In this document: piece by piece, positions 37,460 to 48,889 of the stretch
How the letters are laid out: each line of letters starts with the position of its first letter
Numbering within the stretch: position 1 is the first letter of the stretch
From: Phialophora verrucosa
Lineage: Eukaryota; Ascomycota; Eurotiomycetes; Chaetothyriales; Herpotrichiellaceae
DNA length: 64,000 nucleotides
NCBI GenBank assembly: GCA_002099365.1
Contig: MSED01000011.1
Location: forward strand, 563,001 to 627,000
Reading direction: 5' to 3'
Translations under genes and position numbers: made by a program
Notes under the pieces: generated by a model
Seen by the model: the letters and a program-made list of their open reading frames with translations, nothing else
Database searches by the model: none
What the model was told of the DNA's origin: nothing

Positions 37460-38275
37460 GGGCTAGGCGTCGTTGCGCAAACATTCATAGCATGCACGCG
37501 CAGGTCCTCACACGAGTCCATCAAGCAGATATGTTAGCAAAACATACACCGGTAACGCCGAGCATTTCACACAAGAATGCGTTGTGTTGCGATGACTAGG
37601 CAAGCACCCAAATGTGGTGGAATGTGCGAGACAAAACAATCATCCTGCAGGCGGGAGAGTGTCTGCGAGAAATACTACAGAAGGGCGACGTCGCAGATGA
37701 ACAGCACACCGCATGGGTCGTTGGACTTGCTCGCGGTCTGCAGCATATACACGACAAGTAAGTCGTACACCCCGAACTCAGTGCTGCTAATGCCATCATC
37801 TACAGAGACGGTATCGATGAGGATCACGCGAAGTGGATTGACTTCGGCTGGCTCTCAAATTGACGACCAAGAAGTATAGGCGAACTATGATGGGTCCAGT
37901 TATCGACCTCCAGAGTATCCGGATCCTCCTGTTAGCCGGGAAACAGACATATTCGCTTTTGGCTGTACCGTGTTCGAAATCGAGACAGGTGCACCGCCGT
38001 ACTATAACGAAACCAAACATATGTCCCCGGACGAAAAGCTGTTACACGCGGAGGATATGCATTTCAACGACGCTTTCCATTTGTGGAAAATCTTCGCTTC
38101 GGCTCCATAATCATGGATTGTTGGCAGGGGCGTTACAACTCGATCAGAGACTTTGGAGAAGACTTGGATTCCCTGGATATGCAGCGATCATGGCCATTTT
38201 CAAGGAGTGATTTGCCAGCTATAAGGACGGCAATTCGATATGATCTCCTGCGACTTTGGACTTGCTAAATCTTTG
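37460..38275 (+). pseudogene. Protein kinase-like relic A
   Basis: Fragments in kinase order are GKHPNVVECA, then TIILQAGECLREILQKGD (hinge and helix D), and ARGLQHIHDK (helix E). These are followed by HPELSAANAII in place of an HxDLSxxN catalytic loop, then KWIDFGWLSN (DFG) and YRPPEY with DIFAFGCTVFEI (helix F). The catalytic Asp is replaced by Glu. A TGA at 37,593-95 lies where Trp is expected, and a TAA at 37,759-61 where Gln is expected. A frameshift at about 37,855 separates the DFG part from the C-lobe. Glycine loop and Lys are not seen. It is related to relic B at 44.6 kb by the same motif order. Confidence 0.75.
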
Positions 38276-41200
38276 AGCAATTGAAGGACGAGAGGATTTC
38301 GTCAATTTGTGCCAGAGTAGTGTATTCAATCGGTGCGGCTCGATCGAAGAAAATGTCTCTGCTTGTCCTCTGCAGGTTGTGATCGTCGCTCGACTGGATG
38401 CCTCTGGACCGTGGGACACTGCAGTATCGATTCTCAACCACTCAGAACGGATCACTGCCAATGGCATCAGGACGGTAATGTGAATATCCTAGTTACTAGT
38501 TAGTACACACGGGAAGCCAATCTTTCCCCCTCGATATTACTATTACCGCCTGGAGTGCGGCACACGTCGTTCGGATTACGGATTACGTGCTGTTAGCCTA
38601 GAATAAGGCATAGGATTTCTGCGGTTGGCCTGCTGGGTCGAAGGTATACTAGTCGTAGAAGCATTGATCCAAGCGATTGTCGTGACTGGCGAAATCCGAA
38701 CGGGGACACGCTGATATGTGTAGATTTTCAGGAAGGTCTACCGAACCAGCAACATCAAACACTGCAAACTGTGCCAACACTACAAACGGTAATACTTTGC
38801 CGACTTTCACCCGGGTTCGGGTGGTGCGCAACCGTCACTCACTTGAGCAAAGGACCAGCATCAGGATTGTGGCAAATCTGTGGCTGGGGTGACCTCCAGA
38901 ATGTTTTTGAACTGCTCCGTCGCAAGTTTGAAAGTGGCCATGGCGCTGCATAGACTTTGGGAAGGCAACCAGAGATCATGATTTCCCGATTAGCCATGAA
39001 GCGTCCTTCCGGACCGAACGACGGCTCCCTCGAATTCACCTGATTTCAATATTGACTACCTTTTCCATGCAAGTCTCCGTCTTTCGTCCTTGCATGGGCT
39101 TCGCTTGAAGCGGATGCAACTCACTTGCGGGAAGACACTTAGAAAAGCAAAAACCTAGTAACGCAATGAGAACAGCTTTGGCGAACTGGAGCAGCACGGG
39201 GAAGCTCTGGGAAATCCCGATCAGTGAGGCCTGACGATGTTTGCGAGACAGGATGGCGCCTGGAGCCTTGGGCTTGTGGCACCCTGTTCACCACCACACC
39301 TACAGACCAGCTCCATTGCCTCGCTTTGCCTGCCCCCTCCGTTCGGTAACATCTATCTGAATCCGTCGGCTTGCAGACTGTACCACCAAGTTGAGGTCTG
39401 TCGGCAGCTGTATCTCCATATCCACAAAAGCCACCCGGTAATCATACCCTTCAGCATACCGCCGACCCTCCTGCCGGTGGCAGCGATTGGTCGAGGCCTC
39501 GATTAAGGCGGTTTTGCTGCCTGAGCTCTCTTGAACTTGAATATAATCAGGGAACCTAGGCGATTCAGATGAAGCAGATGTGATACGGAATGGAGAATGG
39601 TCGACGAGTCAACGACGGTAAAACTGCGGTCAAGAATGTCCGACGTTCTATCTAGCGGATTTCTTTACTACGGCAACACAATTCCTCCGGTTCCCTACCC
39701 TCCATCAGTACTCATACCATCGTAGAGTCCCTGAACTCTGATTTCGGCATCACGTTACGATGAACCTGGATAAACACGAGCGGATGAAATTCGCAGTGCA
39801 AAACGACCGGTTCCTCGACGACATGGATCTCCTCAACGGTGGCGCAAAACCAACATAAGTTGACTTCATAGCAACAATTTGAATGCCTTGGGCTCAGCAC
39901 TCCACCACACGAACGATGCGCGCTTCCAGGACAAATGTCTGATAAGCCCTTGCTGGCTAATGGTGCAAATCCGTCCATTCCAGATTGGAAAGGAGGACTT
40001 CCGCCACTGTAGCGGGCAGAGACCATGTCGTACCGTGTCTAGGCCGCTACCTAACTCGATGGAATCAGGCATGCCCGATGAGAATAGCAATTGCCTTGAT
40101 GTTGTCATGTCCTACGGCTCAGCTGGTGGCGTTCTGGTGTGTCAAACCATTAACCACGTCCAAGTCGACCACCAGGTCTGCTGTTATGATCCTTTCAAGC
40201 ACGTCAGATCCACTCCTTTACAGGAGCATGGAACTCGCTTTAGAGCATCCCGGAGAGTACAGAGTACCAGCCGTTTTCGATTCTGCTTTCGTTAACCTTG
40301 GAGGCCAACTTGCAACCTTGTGATAAGAACTCCCTGTTTTATTTCTTGCTGGCGCGCTCCGCTGACATTGATGGAACTTGCCCATGTGGGAACCAAGTAG
40401 ACTTGGAAATGGCCCGGTCTGGTACATCTTGCAAAGCCAACTCTGGTTGAGGCATCAATCTTCTACCTGTTTTGTTTAAATGGTGACTCGATATTGGCCC
40501 TCTGATACCACATGTGTACCGAACAGCTCCATTGCAACATATCAGAGTTCTACAAAGAATGACCGGGCTCATGCAAGCCATTTCAAGGGCCCTCATGAGC
40601 TCAAACGGAAAGAAGCCATGAAGAGTGATCTTCAAGAAGTGGAATATCAGGCATCGGTGATTTAATATCCCATCTAGCTGCGCGCGAGGAAGTTCCTATG
40701 GTATAAACAGCGACGAGCTTTGGAACTAGGGCAGGAATGTGGACTTGCGGACGAGAGTGGATTTGAAGAGCTGGCTGAACCCTTAGAATATATTGAGGCT
40801 TATTCTAGCGAAGCAACAGAGTTACGAAAGGGATATAATAATTTAAGAGATTCCCAGCGGTCACACATTAGAGGCATTAAGCTTCAGGAGAGATCTCCCG
40901 AGTCATGTCGTTGCAAGTAACTTCGGAGGGACCTCCGTTGCGTCGAGAAGGGCTGAAGCTGGCGCATAACGACATGTGAGACAGTGCGCATGAGTATACG
41001 CAGCATCGACAAACTGGGTAAGCTTCCTTCATCCAATGGTGACCCGCTGAGTCTGGCGGTATTCACCACTGTGGCACCGGTTTGGAGGGAGCAGGCCATC
41101 GAGCAATTCTGTTCCCTTTTTAGATGTACGAGCGACCTGTCGATGCCAGAGAGAGTCTGTGGAAACCGAGCTGCGCGCGTTGAGCAACACATCCGAGGTA

Positions 41201-41460
41201 TCGATGTCGCCAACGACAACCGATGCTTTGGATATTCAGACTCCGGGTTCACCAGCTTCATCTCGGAGAAGAGCTCGATAAGTCAGATGGTGGCCGCGTG
41301 ATGAGGAACAGTGACGAATTGAAAAGGATATTGTCAAGGGCTAATTGGAAATACTCCATACTGAGATATGACCGCGAGAAGGGTCGTATCTAGAGACGGA
41401 TTTGTGGTGAACATGATGGTTTCCTATGCTTCATTTTCCTTGACGCGAAAAACTCACTCA
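38276..41460. other. Unassigned 3-kb region
   Basis: Only short frames are seen. Stretches that read smoothly but are unassigned are GLWQICGWGDLQNVFELLRR (about 38,860, plus strand, faintly ankyrin-like), LEHPGEYRVPAVFDSAFVNL (about 40,240, plus) and SGFEELAEPLEYIEAYSSEA (about 40,755, plus). They suggest further eroded exons. No gene can be defined. Confidence 0.3.
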
Positions 41461-41469
41461 AGATATCCC

Positions 41470-42160
41470 CGGACACATCAATATGCCAGACGAACTCAAG
41501 ATATTGCATCAGCTATTTCAGAGCGACTACACGACGGTGAATTGCTCGCCTGGAAAGGCCTTTCAGGACGCTCTAGATTGCAAGGCGACCGATGCGGATT
41601 TCCTCTGGGAAGTGAGCAGCGTGCCCGTGCACACACTCTCGGAGGAGAAGTTGTTCGCATCTCTCCAACTGTATCCGTCGAACGCCGAAAATACCTATGA
41701 CCAGGACAGGTATCCCGGCTCGCCCAGGCCCAACTGTTGGCCTGTGGGGTGGGATTGGCCTATTGGCCCGACATCGCTGAACCCCAACGAAAGACAATGC
41801 GAGTTGTGCTCAGAAATCAACTGTAGCTGTGTCAACATCGTTTAGAGAACCATGCCACGAATCAAGGATTACCAAGGGAAAAGAAGTGAGGCCTTCAAGC
41901 CGTAGCAGAGAGACCGGGACAGTTTGCGTATAAAAAGGGCGATATTATTAGGCAGTATACCGGAGTGCTTATGTATTTGGGCACCAAACGTGATGGGGTT
42001 CTTCTGGATATGTGGAGGATAGGGACGGATTTCCCATTCGAAGATCCCGTCTGTCAAATCTATGCCAAAGACAGGGGTGACAGCAAAGAACCCAGGTCTC
42101 CCATATCTCCAGAAGACGTCCCCTCTTCAGTACAGCAGGAAGGACCCAAGAGTGACTGAA
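41470..42160 (+). pseudogene. SET-domain protein relic
   Basis: A 121-codon frame (41,483-41,845) ends with CELCSEINCSCVNIV and a TAG. PRIKDYQGK follows past the stop, then in the next frame GLQAVAERPGQFAYKKGDII and YTGVLMYLGTKRDG (about 41,895-41,995), and VCQIYAKDRGD. A Cys-rich lead, GxGLxA, an acidic KGDII and YTGxL are the order seen at the start of SET methyltransferase domains. The downstream NHSCxPN and GEEITxxY blocks that bind cofactor were not found, so only the N-terminal half survives. The TAG at 41,843-45 would be Gln CAG before a C-to-T change. Assignment is moderate. Confidence 0.5.
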
Positions 42161-42385
42161 CAGAAAGTAATGCCGCCATATGGGCTCATTACGACCCCAG
42201 GGGAGCTCGCCCACCATGAAGAGTACTGTTCATTTCGAAAGGGGCCCCTTTCCATCACCATAGGAAAACCTACGGAGGCTCCAGATTCCGCACCGGCTCG
42301 CCCCCGGCTTAATCAGTGTCAGGAAATCTGACATCCTTGCGCGCGTCTTCTTGCATATGTATACTGCACTCCCCGTTTGCTGCAA

Positions 42386-42450
42386 TCCTCACCCCCTCTC
42401 CCGCCCTCCCTCCCTCCCCTCCCTCCCTCCCTCCCCCTCTCTCTTCTACG
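42386..42450. repeat. Polypyrimidine (CCCT)n-type tract
   Basis: Repeated CCCTCCCT units followed by CTCTCTCTT form a simple-sequence tract on the plus strand. No gene start is supportable immediately downstream, so it is listed as a low-complexity repeat. Confidence 0.85.
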
Positions 42451-43030
42451 TGCTCGAATAAGCTTAATTACATGGTTATGACTTTTCATTATGGCCGCCG
42501 TCAACCATTCTTCCAACAAGTTATCCAAGCCATCAGAGGAAAACTCGAGGGCAAACGTCAATGGTCAGAGTCGGAGCTGCGACATGAGAGAGCCACCCAT
42601 CGTCCATTACGCTTCTGAGGAGGACAAGTCTTTTCCTAGATGACTGTCTACACGAGAAAGTGACCATTAAGTTCGGTCATCGCAACAGAAGGAAGGACGC
42701 TACCTACTAGATCGATTACTACTTGTCTGATGGGAAAGAAAAGTGTCTCTGAGTCACCAGCTTACCACCAGCTTATGGACGATCCGGCCTTACACCGATG
42801 CAAACAACAAGGGCCCACGACAATAGTTGACCAGACCGAAGATGGACGCTTTCATTCCATATACCAGATGAAGATGCCGCGTCATAGCCTCTTCTAGACC
42901 TCCACGAGAGATGCTTCGATCTCGACAAAACGATCACATAGCATAAGTCCGACTCCAGAAGGCCCAGAGGAGGAAATCCCACATTTGCCACTCAATCGTT
43001 GAAAATGACAGCCAAAGCTTGCAAGAGCTA
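42451..43030. other. No gene seen
   Basis: Short frames on both strands without recognisable motifs lie between the pyrimidine tract and the ABC relic. Confidence 0.35.
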
Positions 43031-43039
43031 CCATCTTGC

Positions 43040-43905
43040 TTCTCACGGCGCCTCCTGGATGACTCTCGATTTGGGGTCTAGAGCGATTGTAAAGACCAAC
43101 GCCGATGATAGGTGTCGTTTCGGTAATTCCAGCTGGTTCCCCGCTTCCTCAATATGACCCTTGTGTAGTACAAGAATGAGGTCAACGTCCGTGATGGTCG
43201 AGAGCCGATGGGCAATGAAAAATGTAGTGCGGTCGTGACATTTGCTGTGGAACTCTCTCCTGAATCTGAGCCTGGGTGGTAGAGTCGATCGCTGATGTAG
43301 GTTCGTCAAGGACTATGAGCTTTGGGGTTTTCATGTGACGGGGCTGTAAAGACGCCGCCAAGGCGTCACAGGCCGTATGGGTGTTCGGGACCCACGCGTA
43401 ATAATACCGAAGGCCTTCGTAACTATATAGTCAGGCATCGTCCCCGACCCCTTCGAGTATGAACATGTCCTCCATTGAGACACATTCAGAAGGACTCGAG
43501 CAATTGATATCCGCGTTTCTGCGCGCCGGATAGTTTGTTGCCACAATCACCAACTTTTGTCTCGTATTTCTGTAGCCGTGTCATCGTCGTATCATGTAGC
43601 CGTACTGCCCTGCGTACTTCCACAATCTCCTCATTTGCTGCATCAGGCCTTCCGAATCTGATGTGCTCCATGACCGACAGGTCGAAGGCGTGATGCGATG
43701 ATCTCGAGAAACCAATCCGATCTGCTCCCTTAGGCTGGAAATTCTGACATTTCTAATATTTTGACCGGCAATCTTGATGACGCCTTCGTCAGGCTCCACC
43801 AGGCGAATTAAGAGACGTGCGCGAGTACGCTTGCCACAACTACTTTCGCCTACTTTTGCGATGGTCGAACCACTTGGAACTCTAAAACAAATGCTGTGGA
43901 CTGCG
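43040..43905 (-). pseudogene. ABC transporter nucleotide-binding domain relic
   Basis: Read on the minus strand from 43,905 it shows the domain in order. PSGSTIAKVGESSCGKR is the Walker A box (about 43,870-43,825). VEPDEGVIKIAGQNI and SLREQIGLVSRD (Q-loop) follow. DNIRFGR-like sequence and NKLSGAQKR are the signature (usually LSGGQ). ISIARVLLN comes next, and after an insertion TPKLIVLDEPTSAIDS (Walker B and D-loop) and FFIAHRLSTI (H-loop). The 151-bp element at 43,334-43,484 interrupts it between RVLL and TPKL; removing it and one 4-bp target copy restores the frame at that point. Other frameshifts remain and no transmembrane domain was found upstream. The family exports lipids, peptides or drugs. 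This copy is dead. Confidence 0.85.
43334..43484 (-). mobile_element. Short LTR-like element, copy 2 (151 bp)
   Basis: It is closely similar to 27,627-27,793. It begins TGTGACGG and ends GAGACACA on the plus strand, giving TGTG..CACA ends in either orientation. It is flanked by TTCA at 43,330-43,333 and 43,485-43,488. It lies inside the ABC transporter relic, whose reading frame independently proves that this segment is an insertion. It carries a CTATATAG box that reads as a TATA element on the minus strand. A solo LTR is the simplest reading. Confidence 0.85.
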
Positions 43906-44550
43906 GTACACTGGGTTTCATAGGTGATTCACAGATGTCCCTAGCCATCCAGGCAATGATAAATTCTTTCCTACGCCCGGCCGTTTACAAGACTTCTCTC
44001 GATTACCAAACGCATCTCACAAGCATGTGCGGTTGCACTGAATGCCCCATCATCTATCGCGGATGTCCTAGGCAAGATCAACATCGAAATGTCCTTCGAT
44101 ATTTCAGGTATTCCACCCCCAACAAGGTTCCATGTGATAATGCCGCCGTGGACCCGAATCTACCAACATTTGGTTCCACCTCGAGAGCTGCTCAATGTCC
44201 AATGTGCCGGGACTCTGCAATCTCAACGGGAACTATGAGATACGAGGATGTAAGTTTGTCCAGTGACGAATGACAACTCTAGACTGAAAAATACATAGAG
44301 ATCCCTCTAAGATGGTACTTTTCAACACCGCTGAAATTCTGGCTTACCCTGCCTCTGTATGAGTCTGACGAAAATGTTGACCTGTGGTGGTGGCGTTGTA
44401 AAAATGAATTTTAGAACACATGCTTGTCTCATCTCCTGAATTCATGGAAAACCACTGCCGCATCTTTGATCCTTACCCCTAACGATGGTACTCTTTCCAA
44501 TCTTCTCATCATAGACCAGCATTCATGACATGTGATGACATGGAAATACT
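43906..44550. other. No defined gene between ABC and kinase relics
   Basis: Minus-strand fragments just upstream of the ABC domain (for example LPRTSAIDDGAFSATAHACE near 44,000-44,080) may be remains of the preceding transporter segment. Nothing else is seen. Confidence 0.3.
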
Positions 44551-44562
44551 CGAACACCAACA

Positions 44563-45425
44563 ATGCAGAGCCCTATGCCACATGTGTTTGACGATGACTC
44601 GCTGGAGCAAAACAACCTGGAAGTCCTGGCAGTAGGAACCAGCGCAGTGGTTTACGCGCTCAATGACGCCTGCGTGCTCAAAAAGTACCCGTCGGCGAAC
44701 GAATCCTTCCAAAGGGAGACATTCATTGATGAACGACTTGGCCCACTGACAATATAGCGCGACTTTTCGGAACTACCACGACCGGCATCGTGCTTGAGCG
44801 GGGAGAATGCCTGCGTAAGGTGCTCCAGTGCAGAGAGCCACGCGATCATAACTCTGAGAACTTGATTTGAGCCATACAAGCAGCTGAAGGACTTTTGCAT
44901 ATGCACCTCATGAAAGTGGTTCAGGCTGATGTCGGACCTCATAATTTGATCTTGGTAGATTCCAAGCAGATAAAGTGGTTGGATTTTGAGGGCAGCGGGA
45001 TTGATGATCAGTCGGCAAGCACTTCGTATGACATACACTACTGGCGTCCAACAGAAGGACATCCCTCCGTCGACGCGGATATCTTTGCTTCTGGATGCCT
45101 CCTCTTCGAGATCGAGCAGGGATGGCCTCCATATAGCGACATTTTCGGTCATTTGCCTCTGCACGAACGGGTAAAGCAAATCGAGCACTTATATTCCGAG
45201 GGCCAATATCCCGACGTATCCTGTCTTTTTTTCGGCCAGATTATTCTGGCATGCTGGAATCGTCGGTTTCGAGATATGGCCGAAGTGTTGGTGGCATTGC
45301 GCAGGCTTTCTAGCAGGCCTTTGCAGGAATCCGGAGCAGAGTCCAAGTGGAAATGGATGGCCGTCATGGTCTCGACGGCTGGTTTTTGGCGAATTTTATT
45401 GCGATATGTTCAGCGGAAGCGATAG
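44563..45425 (+). pseudogene. Protein kinase-like relic B
   Basis: From an ATG at 44,563 the N-lobe reads LEVLAVGTSAVVYAL (glycine-rich loop) and CVLKKYPSANESF (Lys). A frameshift occurs near 44,750. The next frame gives TTTTGIVLERGECLRKVLQC, then a TGA at 44,868-70 where Trp would be expected, then AIQAAEGLLHMH. After another frame change come QADVGPHNLILV (catalytic loop with Asp and Asn), IKWLDFEGSGID (DFG equivalent, DFE), DADIFASGCLLFEI (helix F), and a C-lobe ending near 45,425 in a basic tail. The HRD His/Arg are replaced (QAD). This is a fungal single-domain kinase-like family, shared with relic A. It is close to complete but not translatable. Confidence 0.8.
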
Positions 45426-48400
45426 CTCGGCCGGATCTTGATGCTTGCTGAAGTAGTCAAACGTTAGCAAGATGCGAGGGGAGTCAAGAAGAAGCTTGTG
45501 GCTTGTCTTCGTCGCAGCGCTCAGGGATCCCCAGCGGGCAGGGGCGTTCCACGAACAGCTAGATCGTGCCCACACGCGTTGCAATGATCTTGGCTAGTAA
45601 TGTGTCGAAGGAGCGTTTCTCGCAAGGAACGATGGGTAGTGAGTACATACAGTTAACCACTGGTGCTGTTTCATCAACCGGTCTGTGGACGGGGCCAGGG
45701 TAGGATGCGAACAATCGGGGACGGTGCAGCCTTTGCCAGCTGTACGCAGCACATTTTCGATCTTTCCTCCCAATTTTACGGTCGGACTCGATGAGTATCA
45801 CCATACTCAATTCTGCCAGCACGGGCAAGACAATTGTCGGCGCGACTCACCAGCTATGGACTTCTCTGGACGAATCATCTCGTGGGACCACCATCCCTCG
45901 ACGAGCTCCTACGCTCGACCATGAACTTTTCAGCCTCACATCTTCGCTATCAAAAATCCTTTCGAACACAGACTCTGCACTATCCGAAATCGATAACGCC
46001 CGACCCCTCCTTCCAGCCGAACCCTGACCCCCGAGCGGCACTTGTAGAAGAACAGGGTGAAGCGTGGCTGCTTGGTTACACAATTACGAAGAAACGCGAA
46101 TCAAGAGAAAGGGATGAGACCAAATAGGATCGCCAAACGAAAGAGAGGATACCCGGAACATAAAATGATCACTCGCACGAGGTCGCGAACCTCGAACTGC
46201 CAGCTTTATGACAGAGGTAAACGGTACCGGCACGGCTGCAACGCTCCTTGAGATTCGCGACGTGACATGAAAGCAGAGTCCACATGTAGATGCCACCGTG
46301 AACGGCGTAGCTGACGGCACAAAAGTCACCATTGCCGTGTCGAGACTCAAGGGCAGCTTGTCAGCACTGTTGAAATGGCTTTGAACGTATGAGGTTCCGC
46401 TGCAGATTTTGTGGCCGGCGAACTTCAAATCCTTCCAGCGGCAACCCCAATTCACGACAATTCTACTTCAGACGAGAGCTGCGACGATCCTTGCTGAGGC
46501 ATGAGGAACTGCTTCCAGCATATTGTCGTTTATAGTCAAAATCGTTGGGAAGCGGCTTCTCGGACTGACACACTTAAAAGTGATTTTGCGAACCAAGACA
46601 TAGCTTTGACGGGGCTCGAGAACTCTGGAGCTTCTGATTGAAACACTTTTCGAGATGGTTTCGGTGAGAAGCATCGCTCATATGCCATCTGCTCGCTGAA
46701 ACGTCCGAGAAAGAAGTTTGTTTGCATTCAGAGTGGCCACATTGAAGCGGGCTACCAATATGGCAGCTCATTCTGCGACGCTCGAATCGATGCGGTTGCA
46801 GATAGCAGCCGTATTCGCGTCTCTTGTCGGGGGCATTGCCAAAGGCAGTTTGAACGAACCGCTGGAAAGTGTTTGACTGTACGGTATTTGTGGCGTCTCG
46901 TCGGGTGCTGGCATCCAGACCCGGGGGCACCGGAGAGTACGCGTGCCGGTCAGGTTACCCCCCTGCCATCCATCGGCCTCTCCAATCCGCCGGCTGGCAG
47001 TCTGCTATTCACTCTCGTCTGCTACAACTTGGCTCGGAAACAAGAGCACTCGGCGCAAGATATGCTGGTCTTTCGTCCCAGCTACATCACATAACTCGCC
47101 ATATGCTACGATACACTGCGCAGCGTCTTTCTCAGACATGCTCATCCGTCCTGTCAACGTTTGTATCATGTGCATGCGTTGCTTGTCAGAGTCAGACTAT
47201 GTTGGCGGAGCAAGCTTTATGAAACCCTGATAGTGTCGTTCCAAGAAATCAAGATCGTCGTCGTTGGAAATGAGCTTACGGTTGTCTGGGAAGCAGAAAT
47301 GGACGAATCTGGCTCACGCGAGGATTTCGCAAATTTGATCATCATCATCTAGAAGTCCCACCTCTTCTATCATGGGTTCTCAAGCACCTCACTCCTGCTG
47401 AATGTTGCCCATGCACAACTCTGCCCTGCTTCAGGTGAATCCAGCGCATGATCGCAGCAGAAGCGTACCCATACACATAGGTCTGCATAAGTATCGTGAG
47501 GTGGACGAGAACTTATCTTTTAACTTAGCTGCCGACATCGTCGCAAATTCGCCTTGACAGCCCCGGAACTCGGTCCGCGGGCCTGCGAACTTCAGTTGCT
47601 TCATGAGGCTGTCTATGAATACACACCGCTGGGGGAGCAACGTCCAACTGCCCTTGCTATGACTAGAACCCTAGTACTCAGTAGAAATGTGGGATCCAAG
47701 GTCCCTCGACCCTGGAAGATCCTCTCCCCACCAGGATCGCATTTAGCATCTCCGCAATACCACTCTGACAAAGTTGTCGCGCCGTTGGCTTGGGGATGTG
47801 CATCAGTAGCGAACACATGTGGAAATGTGGCTCCGCACGGAGGTACCTGGCACCGTCACGGCCATGTACAATGGTAGCCCTAATAATGTCGTCCGAATCG
47901 ATCGTGGAACTTGGCGGCAATGCTATATTGAGACGGTATGTTTCACCCTGAATCTTACACGTCTCATGTGTGCCGAAATCATTCTCGATAGCTCCCCGTG
48001 ATGCCTTTTGAATGCAGTTCGTGAAGTCATTTCGTACCTGTTCTGAACCATCACTGTTCGTAGACATGGAAGATGGCTTAGTCTTGTGAAGCTCGAGGAG
48101 AATTTTAGTCAATTGCTAGCTCGTTGTTTCCATCGCGAGCTGGGTTGTTGGAGGCTTCTCTAATGCCCTCATCTTGGTAGGATTCTCCATCCCATTCGGC
48201 GCCCTCATCCTCGCTGTGGTAGCCGCAGCCTTCTTGCTTGTCAACGTCAGAGGCTTTAGGTCTTCGCTGTTTGCAATGAAATTCGAGAGAGACGCAGTAA
48301 ATCCACTTTCACCACAACTGGCTACTCGAGTATATTCCGAGTCGGCGATAATCCCATGGTGTTGACGCAAGTGACGTAGAACCCTTGCTTTTGTGCAAGG

Positions 48401-48540
48401 CTTGATGACAACACCACACTCTGGACGGCAACTCTCATTGGAGTCGACTGCTTGTTCGACTCTTTCGGTATGATATGAATCTTGTTGCGAGAAGGAATTG
48501 GCCTGACTCTCGGCGGTTTCGAGACCATTCTTCTCACGAC
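45426..48540. other. Unassigned 3-kb region with frame remnants
   Basis: Plus-strand stretches such as LFSLTSSLSKILSNTDSALS (45,920-45,985), DATVNGVADGTKVTIAVSRL (about 46,285-46,350) and FQEIKIVVVGNELTVVWEAE (about 47,240-47,300) read like protein but match nothing recognised. A 144-codon minus-strand open frame is listed separately. No complete gene can be defined. Confidence 0.3.
47678..48067 (-). CDS. Unrecognised 129-aa open frame
   Basis: The frame is open from 48,112. The first ATG is at 48,067-48,065, giving about 129 aa, beginning MSTNSDGSEQVRNDFTNCI and containing YRLNIALPPSSTIDSDDIIR. Amino-acid use looks natural, there are no transmembrane segments, and Cys residues are scattered. 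No family is recognised, and neighbouring sequence shows no promoter or introns. It may be an eroded exon rather than a gene. Confidence 0.25.
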   Translation of the reverse strand: MSTNSDGSEQVRNDFTNCIQKASRGAIENDFGTHETCKIQGETYRLNIALPPSSTIDSDDIIRATIVHGRDGARYLRAEPHFHMCSLLMHIPKPTARQLCQSGIAEMLNAILVGRGSSRVEGPWIPHFY

Positions 48541-48886
48541 AGCCGTAGTAGAAGTCTTTCAGAGGGGAGTCCAGAGCAGGACCGCTTCCTCGAGATTGTA
48601 TCTGGAACTAGGGCCCAAGGGCAAGAGGGGCTCGGCGTGGCTCCGTTGCCAATTTATGCTGCTCGAGAATGTGACTGCGAGTGTCGCTTTCGGCTGGATA
48701 ACGAAAACCGCATATTTCGCAGCCAAAGCCGTCAACAACATCATGTGGGTTGGAGATATGTATAGGCAGATGTTTGAACCGCTGTACAGACAGACAACCT
48801 GTCCAGCGGGAGGGGACGTAGTATTCGGAATGGATTGGGGCCATAATCGCCTCACAATAGACTAATAGTGAAGATCCGCAATACAA
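48541..48886 (-). pseudogene. C2H2 zinc-finger fragment
   Basis: The minus-strand frame contains GCEICGFRYPAESDTRSHI with LEQHK (about 48,730-48,655), a textbook CxxC-x12-H-x4-H finger. A shifted continuation beyond 48,560 is basic (VSKPPRVRPIPSRNK). Start and end are unclear and only one finger is seen. It may be part of a longer decayed regulator. An unrelated plus-strand frame of similar length covers the same bases, so confidence is limited. Confidence 0.4.
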
Positions 48887-48889
48887 GAA

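Noticed and set aside
42386..42450. Pyrimidine tract as a promoter
   Set aside because: No supportable gene starts downstream. The regular CCCT units look like a microsatellite.
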